Source: a virus. From it: a stretch of 64,000 nucleotides of DNA. Position numbers and translations under genes: made by a program. Below the pieces are notes generated by a model. The model was not told where the DNA came from. It ran no database searches and saw only the letters and a list, made by a program, of their open reading frames with translations. Location of the stretch: the IMG/VR virus record IMGVR_UViG_3300020394_000267, positions 27,070 to 91,069 of that record, one strand, 5' to 3'. Below, piece after piece: positions 45,670 through 54,481 of this stretch. How positions within the stretch are numbered: position 1 is the stretch's first letter; each line of letters starts with the position of its first letter.

Positions 45670-47050
45670 AAACAAACCCAATGAATACTGGATAGAACAG
45701 TTAAAAGAAAAACGAGAAAAGATTAATCAAATTAGTCCTTCTTTTTGTTCTGCTAAATGGTTACAGACTACTCTCTATTTGCAGAATGGGTATAATCACT
45801 CTTGTCACCATCCCTCGCCTCATAAAATACCAGTAAAAGAAGTATTAGAGAATCCAGCAGCTCTTCATAATAGTAATTATAAGAAGCAACAAAGAATCAA
45901 AATGATTAATGGTGAAAGACCCAAAGAGTGTGATTATTGCTGGAGAATAGAAGACCAAGGTAAGGGACACTTTTCTGACCGTCATTATAAAACTGCTGAT
46001 TGGTGGTCATGGGATAAGGTTGATGTTATTGCAACTGATAACCCCACAAAAGATGTCTACCCAACATACCTAGAGGTGTCGTTTTCAAACGCATGTAATT
46101 TCGCGTGTGCATATTGTTCACCAGAAATAAGTTCTGAGTGGATGAAAGATATAGAAAAAAATGGTGACTACCCTGTAGAGTTTGGTTCTGGTAATCTTGA
46201 CTATTTGAGACAAGTAGAAAAGTTTCCATATAAACACTCTGACCCCAATCCATATGTAGATGCATTTTGGAAATGGTTCCCAGAGGCGCTTCCTCATTTG
46301 AGAGTGTTTCGTATTACTGGTGGTGAACCCACTATGAGTAAAGATGTATGGAAGGTATTGGATTACATATATGAAAATGCTCAACCAGAATTGTCTATTG
46401 CAATCAATAGTAATCTTGGTACAACACCAAAATTGATACAGAGACTTGTTGACTCATGTAACAAATTAAGAGACAAAGTTAAACAAATTGAGATATATAC
46501 AAGTGCGGAGGCAATTGGAGAACAGGCAGAATATATAAGAGATGGAATGGATTATGATTATTGGCGTTCTAATGTAGAAAAGGTTTTAACAGAAACAGAC
46601 GCGAATGTAGCAATCATGACTACATTGAACATATTGAGTATGACTACATTTGAAAACTTCATTGAAGACATAATGCAGTTAAGAATCAAGTATAATAAAG
46701 ATTTAGCGAATAATAGAATACCGTTAAGTATAAACTATTTGAGATTCCCCCCTCATTTACAATGTACTCTATTGGATAGAAATACCAGAATATCCTATGC
46801 ATCTGATTATGAACTAATAGCAAAGGTTTGGTTGAAGTACAATTCACCAGACAAGTTCGCAAGAATTTATTTGGAAGAGTATGACCAGATACAAAGGTTC
46901 TGTGAATATCTTAGGCAAGAACACAAAGGTGCTGAAAAATATAGAGCAGACTTTGTAAATTATATAAAAGCCTACGATATCAGAAGGTCGAAAAACTTTA
47001 GCAAAACTTTTCCAGAATATAAACATTTATTGGAGTGGTGGGATGCCTAA
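45662..47050 (+). CDS. Radical SAM protein 2 of the array
   Basis: 462 residues from the ATG at 45662 (an in-frame ATG at 45650 also exists); overlaps the previous gene. N-terminal domain: FCSAKW, CHHPSPHKIP, and CDYCWRIEDQ; radical SAM core CNFACAYC (~145-152), RITGGEPTMSKDVW and AINSNLGT. The N-terminal SCHHP-HKIP block is closely matched in protein 3, so these two are sister copies. C-terminal AYDIRRSKNFSKTFPEY matches the family end motif. No SPASM domain downstream. Substrate unknown. Confidence 0.88.
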   Translation: MPENKPNEYWIEQLKEKREKINQISPSFCSAKWLQTTLYLQNGYNHSCHHPSPHKIPVKEVLENPAALHNSNYKKQQRIKMINGERPKECDYCWRIEDQGKGHFSDRHYKTADWWSWDKVDVIATDNPTKDVYPTYLEVSFSNACNFACAYCSPEISSEWMKDIEKNGDYPVEFGSGNLDYLRQVEKFPYKHSDPNPYVDAFWKWFPEALPHLRVFRITGGEPTMSKDVWKVLDYIYENAQPELSIAINSNLGTTPKLIQRLVDSCNKLRDKVKQIEIYTSAEAIGEQAEYIRDGMDYDYWRSNVEKVLTETDANVAIMTTLNILSMTTFENFIEDIMQLRIKYNKDLANNRIPLSINYLRFPPHLQCTLLDRNTRISYASDYELIAKVWLKYNSPDKFARIYLEEYDQIQRFCEYLRQEHKGAEKYRADFVNYIKAYDIRRSKNFSKTFPEYKHLLEWWDA

Positions 47051-47270
47051 AAAATACATTCATGTAAACATGCACAAAATTCGTGCTAATAAAAAACATG
47101 GGACAAACGAACCTGTTCTTACAGTAAAAGAGGGAAGAAAAAATACTTATGGACATAGTGTAAAGATACATGGCCCGAGTGAAGTAATATATGGTGGCAA
47201 TGATAAACCATTGTTACCCTGTGGGGCAAGAGTTGTTATAATGACAGAAGCGGAGATTGAAATTGAATAA
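47043..47270 (+). CDS. Small conserved phage protein inside the radical SAM array
   Basis: 75 residues, overlapping radical SAM gene 2 by 8 bases and gene 3 by up to 14. Basic N-terminus (KKYIHVNMHKIRANKKHGTN), then beta-rich (PVLTVKEGRKNTYGHSVKIH; LPCGARVVIMTEAEIEI). This resembles small proteins found alone in T4-like cyanophages, so it may be a normal phage gene that the array was built around, rather than a precursor peptide. It is a candidate substrate or partner because of position only. Confidence 0.75.
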   Translation: MPKKYIHVNMHKIRANKKHGTNEPVLTVKEGRKNTYGHSVKIHGPSEVIYGGNDKPLLPCGARVVIMTEAEIEIE

Positions 47271-48765
47271 AGAATATGATTTGATAAAGTATCGGAAAGA
47301 CATTCTTGATACTAAGTCGAAGAGTTTTTGTGGTGCGAAATGGTACAACGCTACCACATGGTTAGGTAGTGGTACTACTGCTAGTTGTCATCACCCCCCA
47401 GCACATAAGATTCCGTTACACGAGATTGCAGCTGACCCATCTGCTATTCACAATACGCAACATAAGAAAGCAATGCGTAAGATGATGCAACGCGGAGAAA
47501 GACCGCGTGAGTGTGAGTATTGTTGGAAAGTTGAAGACATGGGCAATGATGCAGTTAGTGACAGAGTTTTTAAATCAATCATATACACCAATGAAGATTT
47601 AAAGAAGGCACACGAAGCAGACTTCAATGATAACACACTATTAAAAACATTTGAGATTGCATTTGACCGAACATGTAACCTTGCTTGTTCTTATTGTAAC
47701 TCAAGTTTCTCTACTACATGGGCAAAGGATATAAAGAAACATGGCCCTTATCAAAACATGGTATCAGATGGTGCGGCCGCCTTCCAACATGACGGTGCGT
47801 GGGCAGACCCATATGGTAAGAAAGAAGAGAATCCATATGTAACTGCTTTCTGGGATTGGTGGGAAGATGGACTATCAGAAAGTCTTGAAGAGTTGAGAGT
47901 TACAGGTGGAGAACCTTTAATGTCTGACCAAGTATGGAAGTTGTTTGATTGGTTTGAGAATAATCCATCTGACATGCGATTTGCAGTAAACTCTAATCTC
48001 ATTGCGAAGGAAAGTATTGTTGATAGATTGATTGAAAAATCAAAAGGGGTTAAGAAGTTTCATCTTTATACTAGTTGCGAGGCAACAGGAAAACAAGCAG
48101 AGTATATAAGAGATGGACTTGATTACGAACTATGGACTAATAATATAACGCGATTTATCAAAGAAGGCAACTATGAGGGCATCAATATAATGATGACTAT
48201 TAATAGTTTGTGTCTGTTTAGTATCACAGACTTCTTAGATGATGTATTCAAACTAAAAGAATTGACAAAAAGTAAGACACCTGTATTTAGTGTTAACTTA
48301 TTGCGATTCCCTAGTTTCCAAAGTCCTCTTGCACTACCAGACCATATTAAAGATTATCTTAGAGAGAATCTATCTAATTGGTATGAAGAAAATAAAGACA
48401 GACAATACTGGCACGATTTTGAAAAAGCAAGTATTGAAAGATTGATAGACTATCTAGTAATTGTTGATGCACCACATAGACGAACCAGTGACAAGATGAC
48501 TTTGTGGAGAGATTTTAAAACCTTCTATGGTCAATATGATGAAAGAAGGGATAAAAGTATTTCTGTGTTTCCAGAAATTCTTACTGATTGGGTAGACACC
48601 CTTCCAGATACAGAAACAAAACCTATTACAGTTATGCCAAGTGGTGACAGTACAGAACAGTACGCGGATGACCCCGACTTGAAAAAGATTGCTGAAGAAG
48701 AAGGTTGGGTATTGAAACCAGACAATAAAAACATCGACAAACCATTAGGAGATTACGACAAATGA
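47263..48765 (+). CDS. Radical SAM protein 3 of the array, non-ATG start
   Basis: About 500 residues. No ATG lies in frame before the conserved N-terminal domain; a TTG at 47263 is 7 bases after GGAG, and a TTG at 47257 is the other candidate. N-terminal FCGAKW, CHHPPAHKIP and CEYCWKVED, radical SAM CNLACSYC (~139-146), RVTGGEPLM, FAVNSNLI. C-terminal QYDERRDKSISVFPEI, then an extra ~55-residue acidic tail not present in the others. Closest to protein 2. Confidence 0.86.
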   Translation: MNKEYDLIKYRKDILDTKSKSFCGAKWYNATTWLGSGTTASCHHPPAHKIPLHEIAADPSAIHNTQHKKAMRKMMQRGERPRECEYCWKVEDMGNDAVSDRVFKSIIYTNEDLKKAHEADFNDNTLLKTFEIAFDRTCNLACSYCNSSFSTTWAKDIKKHGPYQNMVSDGAAAFQHDGAWADPYGKKEENPYVTAFWDWWEDGLSESLEELRVTGGEPLMSDQVWKLFDWFENNPSDMRFAVNSNLIAKESIVDRLIEKSKGVKKFHLYTSCEATGKQAEYIRDGLDYELWTNNITRFIKEGNYEGINIMMTINSLCLFSITDFLDDVFKLKELTKSKTPVFSVNLLRFPSFQSPLALPDHIKDYLRENLSNWYEENKDRQYWHDFEKASIERLIDYLVIVDAPHRRTSDKMTLWRDFKTFYGQYDERRDKSISVFPEILTDWVDTLPDTETKPITVMPSGDSTEQYADDPDLKKIAEEEGWVLKPDNKNIDKPLGDYDK

Positions 48766-49640
48766 AGATATTAATGACAGGTTCCTCTGGGTTCATAGGG
48801 TCTCACCTTACACCCTACCTAAGAGAACATGAAATTCATCACTTACAAAGTGATTTAAGACATCACGGATTGGTTAGAACAGAGGTTAGAGATTTTCAAC
48901 CAGACATGATTGTACACCTTGGAGCGAGAACAGAAGTTGAACAAAGTTTCTATGAACAAATAACATTCAGTGAAATTAACTATGTTGGTAGTGTAAACCT
49001 TATTGAAGTCTCAAGAGAGATTCCTAATTTTAAGAACTTTGTTTTTGCGAGTACAATGGAAGTATATGGCCCGCAACCAAAACATACAGTATGTGACCAT
49101 CTTACTACTCCATATCCAAATGCACCATATGCCGTTGCTAAATATGGTGTTGAAAAATATCTGGAGTATGCTGGTAGGTCTTATAGTCTTCCTTATACTA
49201 TTATTAGACAGACCAATTGTTATGGTAGAAAAGACAACGACTTCTTTGTTACTGAACAGATTATAACTCAGATGTTAGACAATCCAGATGAAATACATTT
49301 GGGATATGCTGACCCCTATCGTAACTTTATATACATTGATGATATGTTAGATGCGTGGACTGCCATTATTAATAATCCAGAAAAATGTAAGGAGAAGATA
49401 TTTACCCTAGGCCCAGACAACCCGATTCAAATAAGAGACTATGTTGATATCATTGCTCAAAAAATAGGTTGGGATGGAAAGGTATATTGGAATACAAAAC
49501 CAGAAAGGCCAGGCGAAATATATTGGTTGAATAGTAGTGGAAAGTTATTAGAAGATACACTTGGTTGGATACCAAAAGTGACTCTATCAGAAGGATTAGA
49601 TAGAACAATTTCTTGGTGGAGAAATGTCAGTAAAAGATAG
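48762..49640 (+). CDS. NAD-dependent sugar epimerase/dehydratase (extended SDR)
   Basis: 292 residues, ATGA-coupled to radical SAM gene 3. Rossmann motif MTGSSGFIGSHL at the N-terminus, STMEVYG (catalytic Ser/Thr) near residue 92 and YAVAKYG (catalytic Tyr-x3-Lys) near residue 122, then RQTNCYGR, VYWNTKPERPGEIYWL. This is the order of UDP-hexose 4-epimerase/dTDP-glucose 4,6-dehydratase relatives. It would make or interconvert an NDP-sugar for glycan assembly. Sitting inside the radical SAM array argues that the array acts on sugars or glycoconjugates. Confidence 0.9.
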   Translation: MKILMTGSSGFIGSHLTPYLREHEIHHLQSDLRHHGLVRTEVRDFQPDMIVHLGARTEVEQSFYEQITFSEINYVGSVNLIEVSREIPNFKNFVFASTMEVYGPQPKHTVCDHLTTPYPNAPYAVAKYGVEKYLEYAGRSYSLPYTIIRQTNCYGRKDNDFFVTEQIITQMLDNPDEIHLGYADPYRNFIYIDDMLDAWTAIINNPEKCKEKIFTLGPDNPIQIRDYVDIIAQKIGWDGKVYWNTKPERPGEIYWLNSSGKLLEDTLGWIPKVTLSEGLDRTISWWRNVSKR

Positions 49641-50931
49641 ACCCTACCTTTGCACCGCACCTTGGACACATACCTATGTTTCCCCACAAGGAGAACGAAG
49701 GTTGTGTTGTGCTAGCAGAGAAGAGGCATCTTTTCAAAAACAATACTTAGATAGTGGTACTGCGGAAGGTAAATTTAAACCACTATCATTAGAAGAACAC
49801 TGGAATAGTGATTATATGAAAGACATCCGCAAAAGGATGTTAGCAGGAGAAAAATTAAAACAATGTCAAGTATGCAATGACCAAGTTTTGAATCTACATA
49901 CTTATCGTCAATACTTTACAGAGACATTGTTCCCCCACAAAGTAGAAGACATTATAGCGACTACGCGAGAAGACGGACACTATGATAAATTGCCAGTCTC
50001 GTATGATTATCGTATTTCTAATCTATGTAACTTTAAATGTCGGATGTGTGGGGAACAATTGTCTTCTAGTTGGGAAGCAGAGAAGAAGAAACACAATCTT
50101 ATTGATGTGAAACAAGACCCTTGGATGGAACCCACCACCAGAAAGAAAATATCAAACTTTCAAGAAGAGGTCTTAGAAGAAGAATTACAAAAAGCAGTTG
50201 ATAATAAAACCATTGAAGAAATATACTGGGTTGGTGGCGAACCATTGATGTGGGAAAGACACTGGACTATTATGCAACAACTGGTAGACAATGGACACGC
50301 GAAAAATGTTACCATTCGTTATAACACAAATCTAAGTAGAGTAAAATATAAAGATTATAATTTATGGGAGATGTTACCACACTTTAAGAATGTTAATATA
50401 TGTGCTAGTATTGATGGTGCGTATGAGGTGGGCGAATATATCAGAGATGGACTAGTGTGGAGTGAGTGGATAGAAAACTTTAAGTCTGGTATGTTTCTTA
50501 TAGACCAGTTTGGTGATGATGCACTAGTATTCGATGTAACTCTAACAACGCCAGGCTTATTCCATCTTGATAAGTTGATTGATGTTGCCAGTTCTCTTGA
50601 TATAAAGTCATATTTTAAATTTACATACGCATTTGACCCAAGTGTTGTTATGTCACCATTTTGTCTTCCTAAAGATGTGCTTTTACCCCAAGTTGATTCA
50701 TTAATGCAACACATAGATGAACGACTAACATGGAAAACAAAAGTTTATAAAGATTCACTGGTTAATCTAATAAATAGAGAGTCATTTGATGAACAATGGC
50801 CTGACACATATAAAGATGGTTTGAAACGCGGAAAGCAGTTTCAAGAATATCTTGATAATTTAAGAAACTCCAAACTAAAGTTTGTTGATACACTTCACGG
50901 TAACGCCGTGGATTGGTGGAATAGAATATGA
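49624..50931 (+). CDS. Radical SAM protein 4 of the array (SPASM/twitch-like N-terminus)
   Basis: 435 residues. N-terminal accessory motif CTAPWTHTYVSPQGERRLCC, then LEEHWNSDYMKDIRKRMLAG and CQVCND; radical SAM CNFKCRMC (~135-142), YWVGGEPLMWERHW and YNTNLS. This N-terminal layout (C-x2-PW...CC...WNSD...IRxxML...CxxC) is the classic SPASM/twitch Cys pattern, but it precedes the radical SAM core. Its C-terminus (FVDTLHGNAVDWWNRI) departs from the FPE motif of the others. Different subgroup from proteins 1-3. Confidence 0.88.
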   Translation: MSVKDRPYLCTAPWTHTYVSPQGERRLCCASREEASFQKQYLDSGTAEGKFKPLSLEEHWNSDYMKDIRKRMLAGEKLKQCQVCNDQVLNLHTYRQYFTETLFPHKVEDIIATTREDGHYDKLPVSYDYRISNLCNFKCRMCGEQLSSSWEAEKKKHNLIDVKQDPWMEPTTRKKISNFQEEVLEEELQKAVDNKTIEEIYWVGGEPLMWERHWTIMQQLVDNGHAKNVTIRYNTNLSRVKYKDYNLWEMLPHFKNVNICASIDGAYEVGEYIRDGLVWSEWIENFKSGMFLIDQFGDDALVFDVTLTTPGLFHLDKLIDVASSLDIKSYFKFTYAFDPSVVMSPFCLPKDVLLPQVDSLMQHIDERLTWKTKVYKDSLVNLINRESFDEQWPDTYKDGLKRGKQFQEYLDNLRNSKLKFVDTLHGNAVDWWNRI

Positions 50932-52154
50932 GTGAAACATTTTGTCCTTTACCTTGGAATCATTTAGCAACTCATCCGCATGGGATATGTACTTTATGTT
51001 GTGAATCAAATCAAGAAGAAGGACAGTCACAAGCTTTTAATGAAACAAATAATAAAGCATTTAGAGAGTTTCTAACACTACAAAAAGTAGATGACTTTTC
51101 TGATATTACCAATTCAGACAGTTTTAGTAAAGTCAGACTGCAAATGTTGAACGGTGAAAAACCTATTGAATGTAGCAAGTGTTGGGAAGCAGAAAGTGTA
51201 GGAAATAAAAGTAAGCGATATTACGAAAGTCGCCGTCTTCCTATGACTTTGGAACAAGCGAAAGAAATAACAAATGACGATGGAACTCTAAAGGAGGTCA
51301 ACTATGAATTTGTGGAATTGCGTCTTGGCAACCATTGTAATGTTCAGTGCCGGACTTGCAATCCTTACTCATCTTCTAGGTGGTTAAAGGATTGGGATAA
51401 CATATATCCAGAAAGAAGAGCGCTTCCAGAGTTCACGCGAAAAAGTAGTTTCAACTGGCCATTGGAAGAAGAGTTCTGGGAAAAACTTATTGATAGATGC
51501 AACGAATTACGATTGTTGTATATCAATGGTGGTGAACCTTTTCTTATAGACAAACATTTTAATTTTCTACAGACTTTAGTTGATAGAGGAATATCAAAGA
51601 ATGTAGAAATAGTATACTCTACTAACTGTACCATTATTAATCACACATATGAGGATATATGGAAGGAATTTAAAAAGGTACAGTTTATGTTGTCTATTGA
51701 TTGTGTAGGTGAGAGAAATGAATATATCAGAACCTATACCGCGTGGTCTAAGGTATTAGAGTTTGTTGATTGGATGAAGGATATCACAAGCAAGAATGAT
51801 AACCTAGATTATAACATACTTCAAACTGTATCCACATATAACATTTTTTATATACCAGAATTCTATGAGTATTTTGATGGCGAACATATAAGTCATAACT
51901 TTGTAAAAGACCCCGCCCAGTATGACCCACTAATTTTACCACAACAAGTACAACAAAAGATTTTGGATAAGTTGTCTGGATGTGGGGGATATGATGTTGT
52001 TAAAAACTACTTTAATATAGAAGGTATATCATATACTGACTTAGAAGTAATGAAGTCGTTCTTTCAAAAAACTGGTGCCATGGATGTTACGAAAAAAACA
52101 TCTTTCAAAAAAACCTTCCCAGAATTTTATGAGTTAATTAAAGATTATGAGTGA
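50928..52154 (+). CDS. Radical SAM protein 5 of the array
   Basis: 408 residues, ATGA-coupled. N-terminal FCPLPWNHLATHPHGICTLC, LQMLNGEKPIECSKCWEAES; radical SAM CNVQCRTC (~137-144), LYINGGEPFLIDKHF, and MLSIDC. C-terminal SFKKTFPEFYEL. Near-identical architecture to proteins 6 and 7, showing repeated duplication with divergence. Substrate-binding residues cannot be read. Confidence 0.88.
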   Translation: MSETFCPLPWNHLATHPHGICTLCCESNQEEGQSQAFNETNNKAFREFLTLQKVDDFSDITNSDSFSKVRLQMLNGEKPIECSKCWEAESVGNKSKRYYESRRLPMTLEQAKEITNDDGTLKEVNYEFVELRLGNHCNVQCRTCNPYSSSRWLKDWDNIYPERRALPEFTRKSSFNWPLEEEFWEKLIDRCNELRLLYINGGEPFLIDKHFNFLQTLVDRGISKNVEIVYSTNCTIINHTYEDIWKEFKKVQFMLSIDCVGERNEYIRTYTAWSKVLEFVDWMKDITSKNDNLDYNILQTVSTYNIFYIPEFYEYFDGEHISHNFVKDPAQYDPLILPQQVQQKILDKLSGCGGYDVVKNYFNIEGISYTDLEVMKSFFQKTGAMDVTKKTSFKKTFPEFYELIKDYE

Positions 52155-53367
52155 TAAGAAAAATTTATGTATGTTACCGTGGGTGCATTTGCACACATGG
52201 CCTAATGGTAATGTATATCCTTGTTGCATCACTCCAATGCAATATATTGCTGGGAATTTGAACGATGATAGTTTAGAAGACATTTATAATAGTGACTTAA
52301 TGAAAGATATCCGCGTGAAAATGTTAAATGATGAAAGACATGAAGCGTGTGCTAGGTGTTATCACCAAGAAGATTCTGGTGGACATTCCATGAGACACAG
52401 AGCAAATAAGTCTTGGAAAAAACATGAGAACCTAATTGAAACTACACAGGATGATGGTACAGTAAAAGAAATGAAACTCCCATATTGGGACTTTAGGTTT
52501 TCTAATATATGCAACTTCAAATGTCGTAGTTGTGGCCCACAGTTAAGCACTGGTTGGTATCCAGATACAAAGAAGATTGCTGTCTTAGAAACAGGTAGGT
52601 CATTCTTACCAGATGATGTTCCAAAGGGAAATACATTTGATTTGTGGGAACAGATAGAACCCCACTTTGAATATGTAGAAGAAATTTATTTCGCTGGTGG
52701 TGAACCTCTTATAATGGAAGAACACTATCGCATATTAAAGAAACTAGATGAGATGGGTAAACACGATGTACTCATTCGATATAATACAAACTTTAGTGAA
52801 ATGCGATACAAGGATTTACATGTCTTGGAGTTCTGGCCAAAGTTTAAGAATATAGAAGTTGGTGCGAGTATAGATGGAATGAAGGAACAAGGTGAATTTA
52901 TTCGTAGTGGATTTAACTGGGAACAGTTCAAAGAAAATAGAAACCGAATGAAAGAAACATGTCCTCATGTAAACTTCTATGTTAGTTGTACAACCAGTAT
53001 ACAGAACTCTTATCATATAGTTCCATTTCATATGTCACTAGTAGAACATGGTTATATAGATGATTATGAAAGTTTCTTTGTTAACATTGTTACTGAACCC
53101 CCATGGCTTGATATGAGAATCTTACCAGAACAACACAAGAACATATTATCTGATTGTTACCAACAACACATAGATTTCTTAGATAAAAAACAAGCATGGA
53201 GCACCAAACAAGGATTTGTTAGTCTACGGAATCACCTTTTGCAGTCAGTAGAAAATGAGGATTTGTTAAAAACATTTGCCTATAGAATGAAGATGATTGA
53301 CGATATAAGGAACGAGAACTTCCAAGAAACATTCCCCGAACTAAAGGACTTATACGATGCCGTTTAA
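52147..53367 (+). CDS. Radical SAM protein 6 of the array
   Basis: 406 residues, overlapping its neighbours by 8 and 11 bases. N-terminal LCMLPWVHLHTWPNGNVYPC, then LEDIYNSDLMKDIRVKML and CARCYHQEDSGG; radical SAM CNFKCRSC (~122-129), YFAGGEPLIMEEHY and GASIDG. C-terminal DIRNENFQETFPEL. The PW/CC/IRxxML order is the textbook SPASM/twitch block. Confidence 0.88.
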   Translation: MSDKKNLCMLPWVHLHTWPNGNVYPCCITPMQYIAGNLNDDSLEDIYNSDLMKDIRVKMLNDERHEACARCYHQEDSGGHSMRHRANKSWKKHENLIETTQDDGTVKEMKLPYWDFRFSNICNFKCRSCGPQLSTGWYPDTKKIAVLETGRSFLPDDVPKGNTFDLWEQIEPHFEYVEEIYFAGGEPLIMEEHYRILKKLDEMGKHDVLIRYNTNFSEMRYKDLHVLEFWPKFKNIEVGASIDGMKEQGEFIRSGFNWEQFKENRNRMKETCPHVNFYVSCTTSIQNSYHIVPFHMSLVEHGYIDDYESFFVNIVTEPPWLDMRILPEQHKNILSDCYQQHIDFLDKKQAWSTKQGFVSLRNHLLQSVENEDLLKTFAYRMKMIDDIRNENFQETFPELKDLYDAV

Positions 53368-54481
53368 AGAAAAAGATAGACCCAGAGATGATGATTACTT
53401 CTTTTCAGAGGACTACGCTGGTGTCAACGAATGTAAGGATGCAATAATAACTTTAAGACTTAGGAATAGTAGAGACAAGAGTATCAAACCACTAGAAATT
53501 AAAATTGCATTGGATGACCATCACGCGGTAGATATTTGGTTCCAGAGATTTAAACACGAACTATATTCTGGAGCATTTCTAAGAAAAGAACATGTATTCA
53601 TGGGAGAGAGTACCCTTACTACGGAAGACATGATAGAAAAAGTAAATGGTACACTAGACCATATATCAAAGTTCGACTTTGTTGCTGAACAATGGACGCG
53701 ATGGCCAGACTTTGTAAAAGCAGACCAGAGAAATGTATTAGACCAACCCTTAACAGAGAATCCAGACATATCAGAGAGATTGACAATAGAAGATTTTAAG
53801 GATGGTAATGATAATAAAAAGATGAATGTAATTCACAATTATTTTCCATTGTTATCTGGGCCAGCGGAAAGAACTACGGCACATTTGTATGTTGCCTCTC
53901 CAGATGTACAGGCTAGTATTTGTAGGTTGAACTTAGAGGTTCACGAACTTCACACCACATTGCAGAATGATGAACAGGCAGAATTCAACATGCATGTAAA
54001 TGTATCTTGGCAAAGAGCGCCCAAGAAATTACCAGTATTGCCAGACTCATTTAATGAGTTGTTTACTAAGTACACGAAATTTGGAGATGTGTTATTAGGA
54101 TTTCCTCAAATTGGAAAGACCCACATAGAAGCATACGCGGAAGAAGATGAAGAGTTAGAAGATGAACATATAGAACCAATTAAGTTTTTGTCTGGTGATA
54201 TGTTGATTAAATTTTCAACAGACCAACATGAAAACTGGGTAAAGGGATTTGATGAATGGTTGATTGAACAGGGATTAGACCCAGAAGATAAAAAAGGCAG
54301 ATATGGTTTTGCAAAACTAGGTAGAGTTATTGATTGTGACTTAGATTTTGTAAAGGAAAATATCTCTGGTGTATATGATGACATATCCATGATATCCGTC
54401 AATGATGAACCATATCATTATCCTTATAGCAGATTTGATGATGATTATAAAGAAAGATTTTTGAGGTATTTACATGACTGA
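53357..54481 (+). CDS. Unknown protein embedded in the radical SAM array
   Basis: 374 residues, tightly overlapping radical SAM genes 6 and 7 (11 and 8 bases). No Cys cluster, P-loop or signal peptide. N-terminal half has a beta/alpha pattern (AIITLRLRNSRDKSIKPLEI; LTTEDMIEKVNGTLDHISKF), a mid segment MNVIHNYFPLLSGPAERTTA, and the C-terminal FAKLGRVIDCDLDFVKENI. I do not recognise a family. The only non-enzyme-like gene inside the second half of the array, so it is a candidate scaffold, substrate carrier or partner of the radical SAM proteins. Confidence 0.75.
   Translation: MPFKEKDRPRDDDYFFSEDYAGVNECKDAIITLRLRNSRDKSIKPLEIKIALDDHHAVDIWFQRFKHELYSGAFLRKEHVFMGESTLTTEDMIEKVNGTLDHISKFDFVAEQWTRWPDFVKADQRNVLDQPLTENPDISERLTIEDFKDGNDNKKMNVIHNYFPLLSGPAERTTAHLYVASPDVQASICRLNLEVHELHTTLQNDEQAEFNMHVNVSWQRAPKKLPVLPDSFNELFTKYTKFGDVLLGFPQIGKTHIEAYAEEDEELEDEHIEPIKFLSGDMLIKFSTDQHENWVKGFDEWLIEQGLDPEDKKGRYGFAKLGRVIDCDLDFVKENISGVYDDISMISVNDEPYHYPYSRFDDDYKERFLRYLHD

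Noticed and set aside
47043-47270. 75-residue protein as a RiPP-type precursor peptide for the radical SAM array
   Set aside because: It lacks a leader/core layout or repeated modifiable residues and resembles a small protein found in phages without such arrays. Kept only as a position-based possibility.
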